20,296 nucleotides of DNA, taken from the NCBI GenBank assembly GCA_009746045.1, contig RPFO01000562.1, forward strand, positions 1 through 20,296, read 5' to 3'. The position numbers and the translations under genes are program-made. The stretch comes from Mesostigma viride (Eukaryota; Streptophyta; Mesostigmatophyceae; Mesostigmatales; Mesostigmataceae). Shown here in pieces: positions 9,488-17,723 of the stretch; within the stretch, counting starts at the first letter, position 1, and each line of letters starts with the position of its first letter. The notes beneath the pieces were generated by a model. The model was not told the DNA's origin. It worked only from the letters and a program-made list of their open reading frames with translations, and did no database searches.

Positions 9488-10119
9488 CTAAATGCGCACA
9501 ATAATGTCCTGATCGTAACGATAAAATGACACGTTTAAACCGCTCGAAAGCGCAGTTCGCATCCATTCTCTTTGGTGCCATTCCTCTGCTTTGTCTTTTG
9601 ATGTTTCGTCACGCGTTTTGTTGTACTTTCTAGCGAATTCGTCTTGAAGCATTGTGAATTTTTTAATAATTGCATTAGAAATCCGTTTAGTTTGAGACCG
9701 CAAAAGTAACAAAAGTCGAGGAGATAAAGACATCACGAACACTCCGTCGTGATTAAACACCATGTGAGAGATGTTCTCAGTCTTCGCGTCGTTCACCAAT
9801 ATTCCTACATCTGTGTCGCTCGGACTCGACAAGGAACAGTCTGTCATGCCGCACTTCTGAGGGTGCGTGTGCCACTCAAATGTTCCGTGCGGTATCTCCA
9901 CGTCATTGGAGTGACCAAAAGGGTCGTTGTAAACCGATGTAGAACGCCTTGCGAGTCAGGAACAAATGTCCCTCCGATTTCTTTTCCCGATTGTAAACTC
10001 GAACGTATGAACTGAACATCCGATTTTGAAACTACAAAAACATTACGCGAGTTACCGGAAATTATTTTTCGACCGTCCGGTAACATTTGAACTGGCAGAA
10101 GCTCTCCTGCACGAGGCAT
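9488..10119 (-). CDS. JAMM/MPN (JAB1-like) metalloprotease domain protein, one frame break
   Basis: Putative zinc isopeptidase or peptidase of the JAMM family, which removes ubiquitin-like modifiers or trims proteins. The upstream piece (frame of 10200-9844) carries GKEIGGTF, whose glutamate is the expected catalytic acid. The downstream piece (9901-9488) carries EWHTHPQ followed by SSPSDTD, giving the metal-binding H-x-H and Asp ligands; the spacing between them is several residues longer than in AMSH-type enzymes. One base appears to be missing near 9940-9950, where coding character moves between frames. C-terminal ~80 residues are helical and charged. Start is uncertain: ATG at 10119 is in frame; an ATG at 10144 directly after TTATAAA would need another frame break; the longest frame begins at 10200 and overlaps the upstream gene. 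About 210 residues as drawn. It sits between the ATPase and a conserved-looking virion-locus gene. Confidence 0.72.
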
Positions 10120-10153
10120 TACAACGTATAGATTCTGCGGACATTTTATAACG

Positions 10154-10933
10154 TTAAAAACCGTCGTCGATGACGTCCGCCTCTTCGTCCTCGTCATCAA
10201 ACTGCACTCTGTTACCGCTTGGTTTCATGTTGCGCTTTGCAACAGAAACACTCCGCAGTGCATCCTCTCCTTCGTCCGCCTTGTCCTCTAGTTCCGCGCA
10301 AACGTCGTCTTCGAGTTCCTCTCCTCCGCGGAAAGTGTCTCTCTCCAGCATATCACCCATGTACTCCTTCAAAATGTCGTCGATTGGCATCAGAGTGTGA
10401 ACTGCATTCCGCACCGCCTCGCGAATGTAGCCGCAAAGATTCCGGCGATGAAGTTTGTACGTACTATCTCCTGTATCTGTTACAAAAAAGTCCATGTCGT
10501 CCAAAATGTCCGATCCTATGTTCTTCATCACAAGATGGACAAATTTTGTCGCAGACGGTACTCTGACCTTCATTGTTTGGTTTGGATCCTTTGACATTCG
10601 AATCGACCCCATTATCATGCTCGTGCATACAAAGTAGGCTTTCAGGAGATCACGAAAGTACGGCATCGCGTCCATGACGTTCTCGGTCTCCTCTTCGACG
10701 ACATCGGGCGTCCATTCGGTAATCTCGTTCAAAAGTTGTTCGAAGGCGTCCAAAGGGTCCATGCCGAGTTTTTCTGACGCTTCCATGGCATCGTTGAGAA
10801 TTTGTTTGAGGGACTCAAAAATTGGTTCCGTGAGACCCCTTTCCAGCTGATCGACATACTCTTTCTTGCTATCGACTAGCACGTTAATATTCACAACGGG
10901 GTCCGAAGACGACTGCGCCGGGCGATGACTCAT
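10154..10933 (-). CDS. Unrecognised 259-residue protein with acidic C-terminal tail
   Basis: Intact frame with ATG start (MSHRPAQSSSDP). The first half is predicted helical with a VVNINVLVDSKKEYVDQL opening and repeated acidic/amphipathic helices. A central part (residues ~85-180) has PYFRDLLKAYFVCTSMIMGS and YKLHRRNLCGYIREAVRNAV. The last ~60 residues are very acidic (FRGGEELEDDVCAELEDKADEGED, FDDEDEEADVIDDGF in pieces). No TM segment or catalytic motif seen. The start overlaps the end of the upstream 131-residue gene by about 50 nt, and its stop lies just before the JAMM gene, suggesting one compact block transcribed leftward. The balance of structured core plus acidic tail could suit a scaffold or DNA/histone-handling role, but I do not recognise the family. 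Confidence 0.8.
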   Translation of the reverse strand: MSHRPAQSSSDPVVNINVLVDSKKEYVDQLERGLTEPIFESLKQILNDAMEASEKLGMDPLDAFEQLLNEITEWTPDVVEEETENVMDAMPYFRDLLKAYFVCTSMIMGSIRMSKDPNQTMKVRVPSATKFVHLVMKNIGSDILDDMDFFVTDTGDSTYKLHRRNLCGYIREAVRNAVHTLMPIDDILKEYMGDMLERDTFRGGEELEDDVCAELEDKADEGEDALRSVSVAKRNMKPSGNRVQFDDEDEEADVIDDGF

Positions 10934-11279
10934 GGTTTAGAGTTTGCGAACAAAATTTAACATCACTTCGAGACGAACGAGATAAATAACGACATCTCAA
11001 TTCCTCTGCTTCTTTCTCCGCGCTAAGGGCTCGATTCTCGAGAGACAATAGAGTCTTTCTCATTCGTTCGGTTGGATTCGAGTAGTGTGAAAAATTTGGA
11101 AAATCTCCGTGATGCACAGTTGGCAAGTTCAACAATGAACGATAATACCTACACTCCTCGCGAGACTTCCCGATTCGAGAAATGTAATGATGCCTGGCCG
11201 TTTGAAAGTCCTCGTACATGCCCATTGTCGAGTTGTTGTTTTCGCCAACGAATGTTTTTAAACGTATCATGACGAACAT
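10884..11279 (-). CDS. Small coiled-coil protein of unknown function
   Basis: 131 residues; ATG at 11279 begins immediately after the TAG of the upstream membrane-protein gene, and a second Met at residue 4 is possible. The body contains a Tyr/His/Arg-rich segment (TARHHYISRIGKSREECRYY) and a heptad-like helix around residues 70-100 (NPTERMRKTLLSLENRALSA, then EKEAEELRCRYL). The last ~17 residues overlap the start of the next gene in another frame, so the true stop may lie earlier if a frame break is present. No enzymatic motif seen. A structural or linker role is plausible only by position. Confidence 0.6.
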   Translation of the reverse strand: MFVMIRLKTFVGENNNSTMGMYEDFQTARHHYISRIGKSREECRYYRSLLNLPTVHHGDFPNFSHYSNPTERMRKTLLSLENRALSAEKEAEELRCRYLSRSSRSDVKFCSQTLNHESSPGAVVFGPRCEY

Positions 11280-11723
11280 CTACTTTCGGAAAGTCAGCGC
11301 GAGCTGAACAAGACCCCAAACAACGACCCCTGAAACAGCTCCGGCAAGATGAACCCTCATCTTGCTGATCTCTCCCGACTTCTTGTCCTCGAACCAACGG
11401 GGCTGATACTTAGGGACGAACTTGATGACGCCAATCGCGGCGATGACACCAGCGCACAATGCCGGAATAGAAAAACCGCGTTTTACGCCCCACCCGCGGG
11501 TGGCATGATTCGTCAGCAGAGGTTCTTTCGCAGTAGTGATGTCCATCACGTCCGAATCGTATCTTTCTGGAATTCGAGCCGCTGGACGTTCGCGAATCAT
11601 AGCAGGTGCCGATGGTTCGACGATCGATTCCCTCATCGCGGGTGCAGGGGTGGGAACAACTACCGGGTCTGCGGCAATCGCAGTGCCCCGTCGAGCAGCG
11701 CGGGTCATTTCGGTGAGACTCAT
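11280..11723 (-). CDS. Two-TM membrane protein with disordered N-terminus
   Basis: 147 residues. The first ~80 residues are Ala/Pro/Arg-rich and disordered (VVVPTPAPAM, RERPAARIPERY). Then follow two hydrophobic segments, residues ~92-112 (FSIPALCAGVIAAIGVIKFV) and ~132-144 (LAGAVSGVVVWGLVQL), separated by a charged loop ending EDKKSGEISK. This organisation fits an inner-membrane virion protein of a large DNA virus with an internal lipid layer, an inference from topology and location. ATG at 11723 follows an ATATACC element at 11728-11734. It ends exactly where the next gene starts (TAG then ATG). Confidence 0.72.
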   Translation of the reverse strand: MSLTEMTRAARRGTAIAADPVVVPTPAPAMRESIVEPSAPAMIRERPAARIPERYDSDVMDITTAKEPLLTNHATRGWGVKRGFSIPALCAGVIAAIGVIKFVPKYQPRWFEDKKSGEISKMRVHLAGAVSGVVVWGLVQLALTFRK

Positions 11724-11772
11724 AATGGTATATGTTTACCTCTGTGGCAAAAAAAAAACATTGATAAACGCG

Positions 11773-12321
11773 TCAATCATAACTAGTAAAATCGGGTTTG
11801 TCCAGGTCCCATTGAGGGGCCACGTCGTCTGGCGTGGACACTTTGTCCTCCGCACACGAACTGCGCTCTTCTTTTGAAGACATGAAAGGATTGTACGGCT
11901 CGCGTTTCCAAACGGGGACAAGAGACTTTTCGTAGCACTCCCCGTGATAAAAAGCGAAAAGTCGGGTGTGAGACATGGGTACCATCTCCTGCACCTTCCC
12001 ACTAGGCATCGGGATTCGACAATATTGACAACCGACCCATCCGTGACCCGGTTCACTTTCCATCCAATCGCGCATTATGACGCATCCATCAATTATTTCC
12101 CCCCCTCCATTTTCTATGTAGTTTCGCAAAATAGTTTTTTCTTCTTCTGACAGATCGCTTTTTCTCGAAACACCGCGGACAAAACACAAACGCGACAACC
12201 CTCCTCGGTCATGCATCAAGCGACTCGAGTGACGCTCTTTGTATCTCGCAGTGACGGCAGTCCAATAAGTGTCAGCCGCTTTTTTGTTTTCGGCGAGCTC
12301 GTTTACGCGCGTTTCCTTCAT
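11773..12321 (-). CDS. Putative zinc-binding protein, 182 residues
   Basis: Intact frame from ATG 12321. The N-terminal ~75 residues are helical and charged. A likely metal site follows: C98-x2-C101 (GCQYCRIPMPSG) and H126-x2-C129 (YHGECYEK), a C2HC arrangement with the ligands 24 residues apart. Additional cysteines at ~46 and ~80 could contribute. The last 40 residues are polar, ending PQWDLDKPDFTSYD. I do not recognise a named family; a RING- or FCS-like nucleic acid or protein binding finger is possible. It lies 37 nt downstream of paralogue A. A run of ten A (11750-11759) lies just beyond its stop. Confidence 0.68.
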   Translation of the reverse strand: MKETRVNELAENKKAADTYWTAVTARYKERHSSRLMHDRGGLSRLCFVRGVSRKSDLSEEEKTILRNYIENGGGEIIDGCVIMRDWMESEPGHGWVGCQYCRIPMPSGKVQEMVPMSHTRLFAFYHGECYEKSLVPVWKREPYNPFMSSKEERSSCAEDKVSTPDDVAPQWDLDKPDFTSYD

Positions 12322-12358
12322 ACACCACGACGTCTACCGAAGCCACGAACATATTTTT

Positions 12359-13842
12359 TTACCTCCGCCTAACGGTGCGCTTCCGAACACCTGTCTTGCC
12401 GGTTCGCCGACGTACCCTGCGAGCCGCGCCCGAGTGGAAGTTAGGAAGCGGCATCCCGTCGTTAGAAGGCAATCCACCACCCGCGTAACCAGACGGACCG
12501 CCGAAAAGTCTTTTGACATTTTAGACCTTGCGCAAACAGGACCGTACACGGCATTCGGATTTTCGACAACGGACCCGTCGGCTGCGACGATATACGGGTC
12601 CACGATGCGCAACTTGTCCTGGGCGTTCTTGGTCGCAGGGTCGACGTTGAAAAAGACAGCGCCGTAACCTGACCCGCAAGACGGCTGGGGAAGACCACTG
12701 ACACGATAATCGGCGTCGACCAAGTCTGCGAACGCCCTCCATGGCTCGGTCAAGTGGACGCCCTTGACCAACGCCAACGCCCCTGCATTTCGCCACCATG
12801 AGTCGATCTGGTTCAAAATGGAAGTGCGCATACGATTAAAAGCAAGCAAATCCCTACGGATAAAAGGTTTAAGGTAATTTGTTATATCTGACATGCTGGA
12901 CCTTGCTGCCCAATCGTTCATATTGAGAATCTGTTTCAGGTGCTTTGGAGCTAGCTGTCGCAAGTCTTCTCTTTTGATTTTATCCTTAAACAAAAGAGGG
13001 ATTAGCTTGGATGGAAAAGAATCGAGAGAAGGAACATTTTCAACGGCGCCTGAAACATTATCATCCGCGTCGTCTGCTTTCTTGTTATACATTGGCAAAT
13101 AGCTTATCCCGGTTTTCCAAACGGTGATCTGCGTGGCATAGCTAGTGGCGTGAGGCCCAGGGGCAAATATTTCGATGCGTTGCTTCCCTTTGTAATCATT
13201 AATAAGATCTGTATCCGTTGTAGTAGTAGTGTTGTCTTTCATCGAAAAAGTGTCGCCTTGCAAGCCGACAATTATTTCTTTATTACTCGTTGATACTGTA
13301 AAGTCAACTTTATCACCTTTCTTAGGCGGATCTTTTAAGGTTAGCTTCGATATGATTCGCAAAGTGTTCAGCGGGATTCGGTGGAGATAAACAGCTTCTG
13401 GTCCCCATTGTCCATCCGTCGACTCAGGTTTTTCACCCGGCGCGAGTGTCTGTCCCTTGTGTTCGAGAGCTACGAATCCGCGCAAAAGAGTGACGATCTT
13501 TCCGATCTGTGCGCGACTTGTATCCGCTAAAAGAGAAGACGTCGCGTTATGTACGCGATCCGTGATATCCCTCATTAAGTTCGTAAGTATGTCGTACAGG
13601 TACACGCACGTTACAAACGTCTTTAGTTTCCCTACAAGAGCCGGATCGTCGTCGATGATGTTGTGCGTGTACATTTTACCTTCTTCAATCTTGAAAGCAA
13701 TGTTAGGAATATAGCGCTTGATTTTTTGAAGCTCATATCCTGTAAAAATACGACTCGCAAGATCTTCTATGCGCGCTTGCGATTGTGCGGACCTTCCCGT
13801 AGGCGTCGAGACGGCAGTAAACAGCGGGTACGAAGAGGACAT
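12359..13842 (-). CDS. Paralogue A of a tandem pair, basic C-terminus, one frame break
   Basis: About 494 residues, family not recognised. N-terminal half: AVSTPTGRSAQSQARIEDLA, FTGYELQKIKRYIPNIAFKI and VYLYDILTNLMRDI, all shared with copy B. C-terminal half: FIRRDLLAFNRMRTSILNQI, then RVSGLPQPSCGSGYGAVFF, IVDPYIVAADGSVVENP and NAVYGPVC. Near 12513-12525 the frame moves at an AAAA run (one A missing). Read this way the protein ends at the TAA 12359-12361 with an Arg/Lys-rich tail that matches the tail of copy B, whereas the undisturbed frame runs on to 12334 with unrelated sequence. A basic tail on an abundant-looking late gene suggests nucleic acid contact inside the virion. GGTATAG lies at 13847-13853, 4 nt before the ATG, and TTTTTTTTATAATA lies further upstream. 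Confidence 0.72.
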
Positions 13843-13846
13843 TAGT

Positions 13847-13853
13847 CTATACC
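13847..13853 (-). promoter_or_regulatory. GGTATAG element of paralogue A
   Basis: Minus-strand GGTATAG 4 nt before the ATG. An A/T-rich TTTTTTTTATAATA lies just upstream in the 32-nt spacer between the paralogues. Confidence 0.4.
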
Positions 13854-13874
13854 TATGTTATTATAAAAAAAAGT

Positions 13875-15137
13875 TTATCTTCGCCTCTTGGTCGATTTCT
13901 TCCTATGAACGCGCCTCGCTTGATTCACGTGAAAGTTGGCAGCGTATCCGCTAGAAGTACCTAAGGAAGGGCCGTTTAACAGATCCGATGCAACACGTTG
14001 TCTCTGACAATACGGACCGTACAATGCGCGAGGGTTTTCAACCAGAGCCCCGTCGGCGGAGACAATATATGGATCGACAATCTTCGCCTTCGAGTTTGTC
14101 CGCGGATCTGCGTCAAAGTACACTGCTCCGTACCCCGGACCGCAATTGTACTGCGGAATACCCGTCACACGCTGATCCGCGATCGCCAATTTGTGGAGGT
14201 AAGGCGCGTAGTTGCCACCTACGATGTTCCCGTCTAAACTCTTCAAAGCCCCAACGGACCTGCTCCAAGTGTCCAGCATGTTCAAAATGGCAACGCGCAT
14301 TCTATTGAACGCGAGAATGTCCCGCCGAATAAACTTTGCGATTCTGTTCGAAAAAGATGTTGCAGTCGGTGTATCCAATGCGGATCGGATCTTTTTAAGT
14401 GATGATCTGCGTACTCTGTGATATCCACCGTGTCAGCTGCCAGATCGTAAATACATTGCCCGGAATACTGTCTCGCGAAGGTCCTCCCGTAACACTCTTT
14501 ACGTTATAACTCGGAAGATCACTTGATGTACCACTTACGTCTAGTTTGTCGATCTGCACATCTGTGCTATCTAGCGGGTCGGGATTCAGTCCCAAAGATG
14601 GGACTTTAATGGTACCTCCATTAGTCACGTTTGCGAGTAGCTGAGTCGGGATTCTGCCAAGATACACAGTTTTCGTACCTAAATCTGTTGCCTTAAATCC
14701 CGAAGCGCGTTTGCTACCTGTCCAAGTTTGTTTGTATCAGCTGAGTCGTTTTCAAACCTTGTTGCATTCGAAACTCGCTCGTGAAAGTCTCTCATCAGAT
14801 TCGAGAGAATGTCGTAGAGATATACGGACGCAAGAAACTCCCGTAGCTTTGTTATGAGAGTAGAGTCTGTATCTAAAATATTGTGCGTGATCATAGGGGC
14901 TTCTTCAATTTTGAAACTCATACTTGGCATATAAGTCCGGATAGATTGAAGCTCGTACCCAGTAAAGATTTTCGTCGCGAGATCGTTGATCCGCTCCTGA
15001 ACCTGCATGGACCTCCCTGTGGGCGTCCCAACAGCCGTGTGCATGGGATAACCGGATCCACCAAACGCGGGTGCGGGTGCGGGTGCGGGTGGTGCCGAAG
15101 CTGACGGACCTGTACTTGCTGTTAATCCTCCTGACAT
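13875..15137 (-). CDS. Paralogue B of the tandem pair, two frame breaks
   Basis: About 420 residues, homologous to copy A along its length but shorter in the middle. Piece 1 (15137-14679): Ala/Pro-rich start encoded by a GCGGGT repeat, AVGTPTGRSMQVQERINDLA and FTGYELQSIRTYMPSMSFKI. Piece 2 (14667-14395): VYLGRIPTQLL and a Ser/Asp-rich stretch. Piece 3 (14378-13875): FIRRDILAFNRMRVAILNML, RVTGIPQYNCGPGYGAVYF, IVDPYIVSADGALVENP and a tail ending KKSTKRRR. Breaks: one base missing in GGG near 14699-14701, and one extra base near 14425-14435. After correction each joins into sequence parallel to copy A. AATTATAG lies at 15144-15151 just upstream of the ATG. Duplicate virion proteins with basic tails are plausible. 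Confidence 0.72.
15067..15090 (+). repeat. Four GCGGGT hexamers
   Basis: Perfect tandem repeat of four six-base units inside the N-terminal codons of paralogue B, encoding an Ala-Pro run on the minus strand. Copy number is likely variable between strains by slippage. Confidence 0.9.
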
Positions 15138-15143
15138 TTTTCT

Positions 15144-15151
15144 CTATAATT
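15144..15151 (-). promoter_or_regulatory. AATTATAG element of paralogue B
   Basis: Minus-strand AATTATAG 6 nt before the ATG, in the short divergent spacer shared with the acidic gene. Confidence 0.4.
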
Positions 15152-15188
15152 TCGACGTAGAAAAAAAATGCTCGTCTAATGCGGTTTT

Positions 15189-15194
15189 TATAAA
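15189..15194 (+). promoter_or_regulatory. TATAAA box of the acidic-protein gene
   Basis: TATAAA preceded by a T run, 9 nt before the ATG at 15204. The only plus-strand promoter-like box in the right half of the window. Confidence 0.45.
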
Positions 15195-15203
15195 TGCTTC
15201 CCC

Positions 15204-15740
15204 ATGGTTGAATCACCACACATGCCCCCTAAGAAGGCCGAAAAGAAAATGGAGGAGGTCACGACACTTAGCAAGCGAGAGACAAGGTCTGGCCGAAAGG
15301 TGAAGGCGCCGGCACGTTTCGAACCCGACGAAGTACCCTTAGACGATTTCGACGATGGAGAGTACGACTCTGACGACCCTGTGGGCGACAACCTTAACGA
15401 TTCAGAGATTTCTGTGGAAGATGAAGACGGGGAAGAGAATGACGACGACTCTTATGACAGCAGTTTCATAGACGATGACGATCCGGATGATGCAACTAGA
15501 ATTGATACGGATGCTAACGAGGAAGAACTGACTGACACAGAGACAGAGGAAGACGAAGATCTTGACCTATCTTCGGACTCTGATGAGGAAGAAGAAGAAG
15601 ACGACGAAGAAGAAGAAGAGGAAGAACAGAAACCGAAGAGGGTTCAGAAACCTACGCCCGCAAAGAGAAAACTCAGTTCTTTTCGGGATGATGGAGAAGA
15701 GGAAGTGATCTCTTTTGCAAGGCCGAAAATCATAAAGTAG
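15204..15740 (+). CDS. Extremely acidic, intrinsically disordered protein
   Basis: 178 residues; ATG at 15204 is 9 nt after TATAAA (15189-15194), with a second Met at residue 7 (MPPKKAEKK). A short basic N-terminus (SKRETRSGRKVKAPARFEPD) is followed by about 100 residues dominated by Asp and Glu, including an SSFIDDDD motif and an unbroken D/E run around residues 126-141, then a basic PKRVQKPTPAKRKLSSF segment and a C-terminus ending FARPKIIK. Such architecture is typical of histone chaperones and other acidic chromatin proteins. As the only plus-strand gene in this half it has its own promoter. A role in handling basic packaging proteins, for example the Arg-rich tails of paralogues A and B next door, is an inference. 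Low-complexity sequence makes homology calls unreliable. Confidence 0.82.
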   Translation: MVESPHMPPKKAEKKMEEVTTLSKRETRSGRKVKAPARFEPDEVPLDDFDDGEYDSDDPVGDNLNDSEISVEDEDGEENDDDSYDSSFIDDDDPDDATRIDTDANEEELTDTETEEDEDLDLSSDSDEEEEEDDEEEEEEEQKPKRVQKPTPAKRKLSSFRDDGEEEVISFARPKIIK

Positions 15741-15741
15741 T

Positions 15742-17105
15742 TTAACCGCCGTACATGTAATCTATACTTACCTCGAGCCCTTCCTGGTTTACATTCGGAA
15801 TGTACAGCGGGTTCGAGTCGAGAGCCGAGTACGCAACATCTGTCGATATCTCTGTCACCTGCTTCGAGAAGTCCTGAGGCCCTAGCCGAACAGGTCTTTC
15901 TATCCGATCGCCCTGAATCCAGGCTAATTTTTCGACAAGCAAATCGCTCTCCTCCGGGCTCGTCCTAACGGCATGGATCTGATCATCATCGATCTTACGG
16001 AAACGAGTGTTTGCATTAAAATCGCCGTACACGAGCTTTCCTTCCTTACAATCAGGGAGCGCGACAGCAGCTTTGAACACGCGAGGCTCCGACGTCCTCG
16101 TGTGATTGTTAAGGTCCTTCTCGGAATGCAGCGATGAACCTCGGTTTTCGTCCTGGAAATTTGGAACTATGGACTCGTGGGTTCTTTCGTTTACAGGGAC
16201 TTTGACCATGACATTGTATGCTCCGATACCTATCGATTGTTGTAACGGGGCTTCAGAAGGCGCGAGATGGGCGTTCTCTATGACCCCGGCACGTCGAGCG
16301 ATCACCCTAGTAAACTGCTGCATGTCGCTCCATCTGCTACCATTTGTAGACCCTCCCGTCAAGTCCTCGACGGGTTGAAACGTAGACAACGGCACGCTTC
16401 GTTCGGGAAGAACCGTGGCTTCAAAAGCTTTGGACTCGTAAGGCCGCGACTCGCTCTCATATTGAGCGTTTGCCGGTCTGGACTCTGTCCCCGCTCGGTT
16501 GGCACGATTCAGCGGATCCAAAATCACGAGTCTTGTTTGGAGAGCGCTCTCTTGAGGCCCGGGTTTCGAGACAATGAGCTGTTCGTCAGGAGCTGTCCAA
16601 TTTTTGGACATGATTTCAGAACTCTCGTGCAAGTAATTATCTCTAGCCCCTTGGCTTTCATAAACCTCTGCATTCCAAACTTTCTATCGGGTTGTATCTT
16701 TCCAACGAGATCCGTAACCTCCTGGACTGTCTTCGAGTTCCATGGCTCTGGTCCGGGGACTTTTGTCGGAATGGAGTCGAACTTTACGGGCACGCCCGTC
16801 ATATTTCTAAATTCGTTATACGGTTGATAATAAGACTTCGGCTCTACGTGCATTTGAATTTTAGACGAATTTCGACCATAACCAAGACTAGCTCTCATGG
16901 TTGGACCGGTTACATAGTCCGGCTGTTGCGGACCGTAACCTCCTCTAGCGGTATACATCGGGATGGGCTCAACCCCCGAAGTGGAGGATACCAAGTCCGG
17001 CCTCGTAGCTTGTAGTTCTGTAATCGAGTCAGGTCGATGAGAAACTAACGGCTTTGGTCGCATAAGAAAACCCGTCAACGCTACGATGGAAAGCGAAGCG
17101 AGCAT
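15742..17105 (-). CDS. Membrane-anchored probable virion protein, one frame break
   Basis: About 454 residues. It begins with a single hydrophobic anchor (MLASLSIVALTGFLM, residues 1-15) then a long polar, largely disordered region: YTARGGYGPQQPDYVTGPTM, MHVEPKSYYQPYNEFRNMTG and TKVPGPEPWN. One base is missing near 16676-16684; coding continues in the other frame with NYLHESSEIMSKNW upstream of the Met that would otherwise look like a separate start at 16632. The C-terminal part contains RWSDMQQFTRVIARRAGVIE, IGAYNVMVKVPV and ends IDYMYGG. N-terminal anchor plus long extended tail is a common layout of structural proteins bridging internal membrane and capsid in these viruses. Family not recognised. 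Its stop (15742-15744) faces the stop of the acidic gene one base away. An AATAATAAATG leader precedes the start. Confidence 0.7.
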
Positions 17106-17140
17106 TTATTATTGAATGATATTTTTAACAAACGATATAT

Positions 17141-17479
17141 TTACATCGAAACTTTGCACGGCTCAGGACGCAAAAGACTTGTGATGATTGGGAATTCTAG
17201 GTACCTGTCCGAGCGTTTCATGCTTTCCCAAAACATGTGTTGGTAAGGGGCCGTGGCTCTCTCGTCCATGGTTATCGCCTTATTAAAGTTGGCTGTGTGA
17301 ACGCCACCCTTAAGTCGCATGCACTCTAGAGATGGGTCGAGACGCCCCCCAAGCGTCAAAAACGATTGCACGTGGTCGTTCGTAATAGGAAATCCGACAT
17401 TGTTGTCAAGGACCTTATCCAGCGTCTTGCCGCACTGTTCCTTGACCCCGTTTTCGGTGATGATGATAGCGAATGACAT
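17141..17479 (-). CDS. Unrecognised 112-residue protein
   Basis: Intact frame with ATG at 17479. It opens with a hydrophobic strand (MSFAIIITENGV), followed by a mixed alpha/beta composition, two cysteines (residues 16 and 53), a TAPYQHMFWESMKRSDRYLE segment and a C-terminus ending EPCKVSM. No TM segment strong enough to call and no known motif. Flanked by short AT-rich spacers on both sides within the leftward gene block. Confidence 0.65.
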   Translation of the reverse strand: MSFAIIITENGVKEQCGKTLDKVLDNNVGFPITNDHVQSFLTLGGRLDPSLECMRLKGGVHTANFNKAITMDERATAPYQHMFWESMKRSDRYLEFPIITSLLRPEPCKVSM

Positions 17480-17492
17480 GTTTATCTAATGT

Positions 17493-17707
17493 TTAGAATA
17501 AATGCTTCCCGATCACGATTTGCTCTTCTCCTCTTTCTTCGAGGTCTAGTCGTACAGGTTCCGGGATTGGAATCGTTTTTCGATCCATGGTAAAGTACTC
17601 GGGACAGGGTTCTTCTTTGGGGGGTCTTTATGATTCCATCTCGTCCATTCGATAAAACTGATGCCCAAGACGATCATCAACAAACTAACAAACGGGAATG
17701 ACGACAT
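17493..17707 (-). CDS. Tiny single-TM protein, one frame break
   Basis: About 71 residues. ATG at 17707 opens a hydrophobic segment (FPFVSLLMIVLGISFIEW, residues 4-21), followed by a polar, Pro-rich stretch. At the G6 run 17619-17624 one C appears to be missing on the coding strand; in the unbroken frame the protein would stop at 53 residues, while the shifted frame gives IPIPEPVRLDLEERGEEQIV and stops at 17493-17495. GGTATATAG at 17714-17722 lies 6 nt before the ATG, matching the promoter-like element of MCP1. Probably a small virion membrane protein. Confidence 0.55.
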
Positions 17708-17713
17708 AGCGTT

Positions 17714-17722
17714 CTATATACC
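17714..17722 (-). promoter_or_regulatory. GGTATATAG element of the tiny TM gene
   Basis: Minus-strand GGTATATAG 6 nt before the ATG at 17707, squeezed between that gene and the stop of the PIN-like gene. It supports the small gene being real. Confidence 0.5.
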
Positions 17723-17723
17723 G

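Noticed and set aside
16267-16827. 186-codon plus-strand open frame
   Set aside because: Antisense to the membrane-anchored virion gene. It spans that gene's frame break and has no promoter-like element.
816-17624. Programmed ribosomal frameshifting
   Set aside because: Breaks go in both directions, occur in at least ten genes, and lack a common slippery heptamer or downstream structure.
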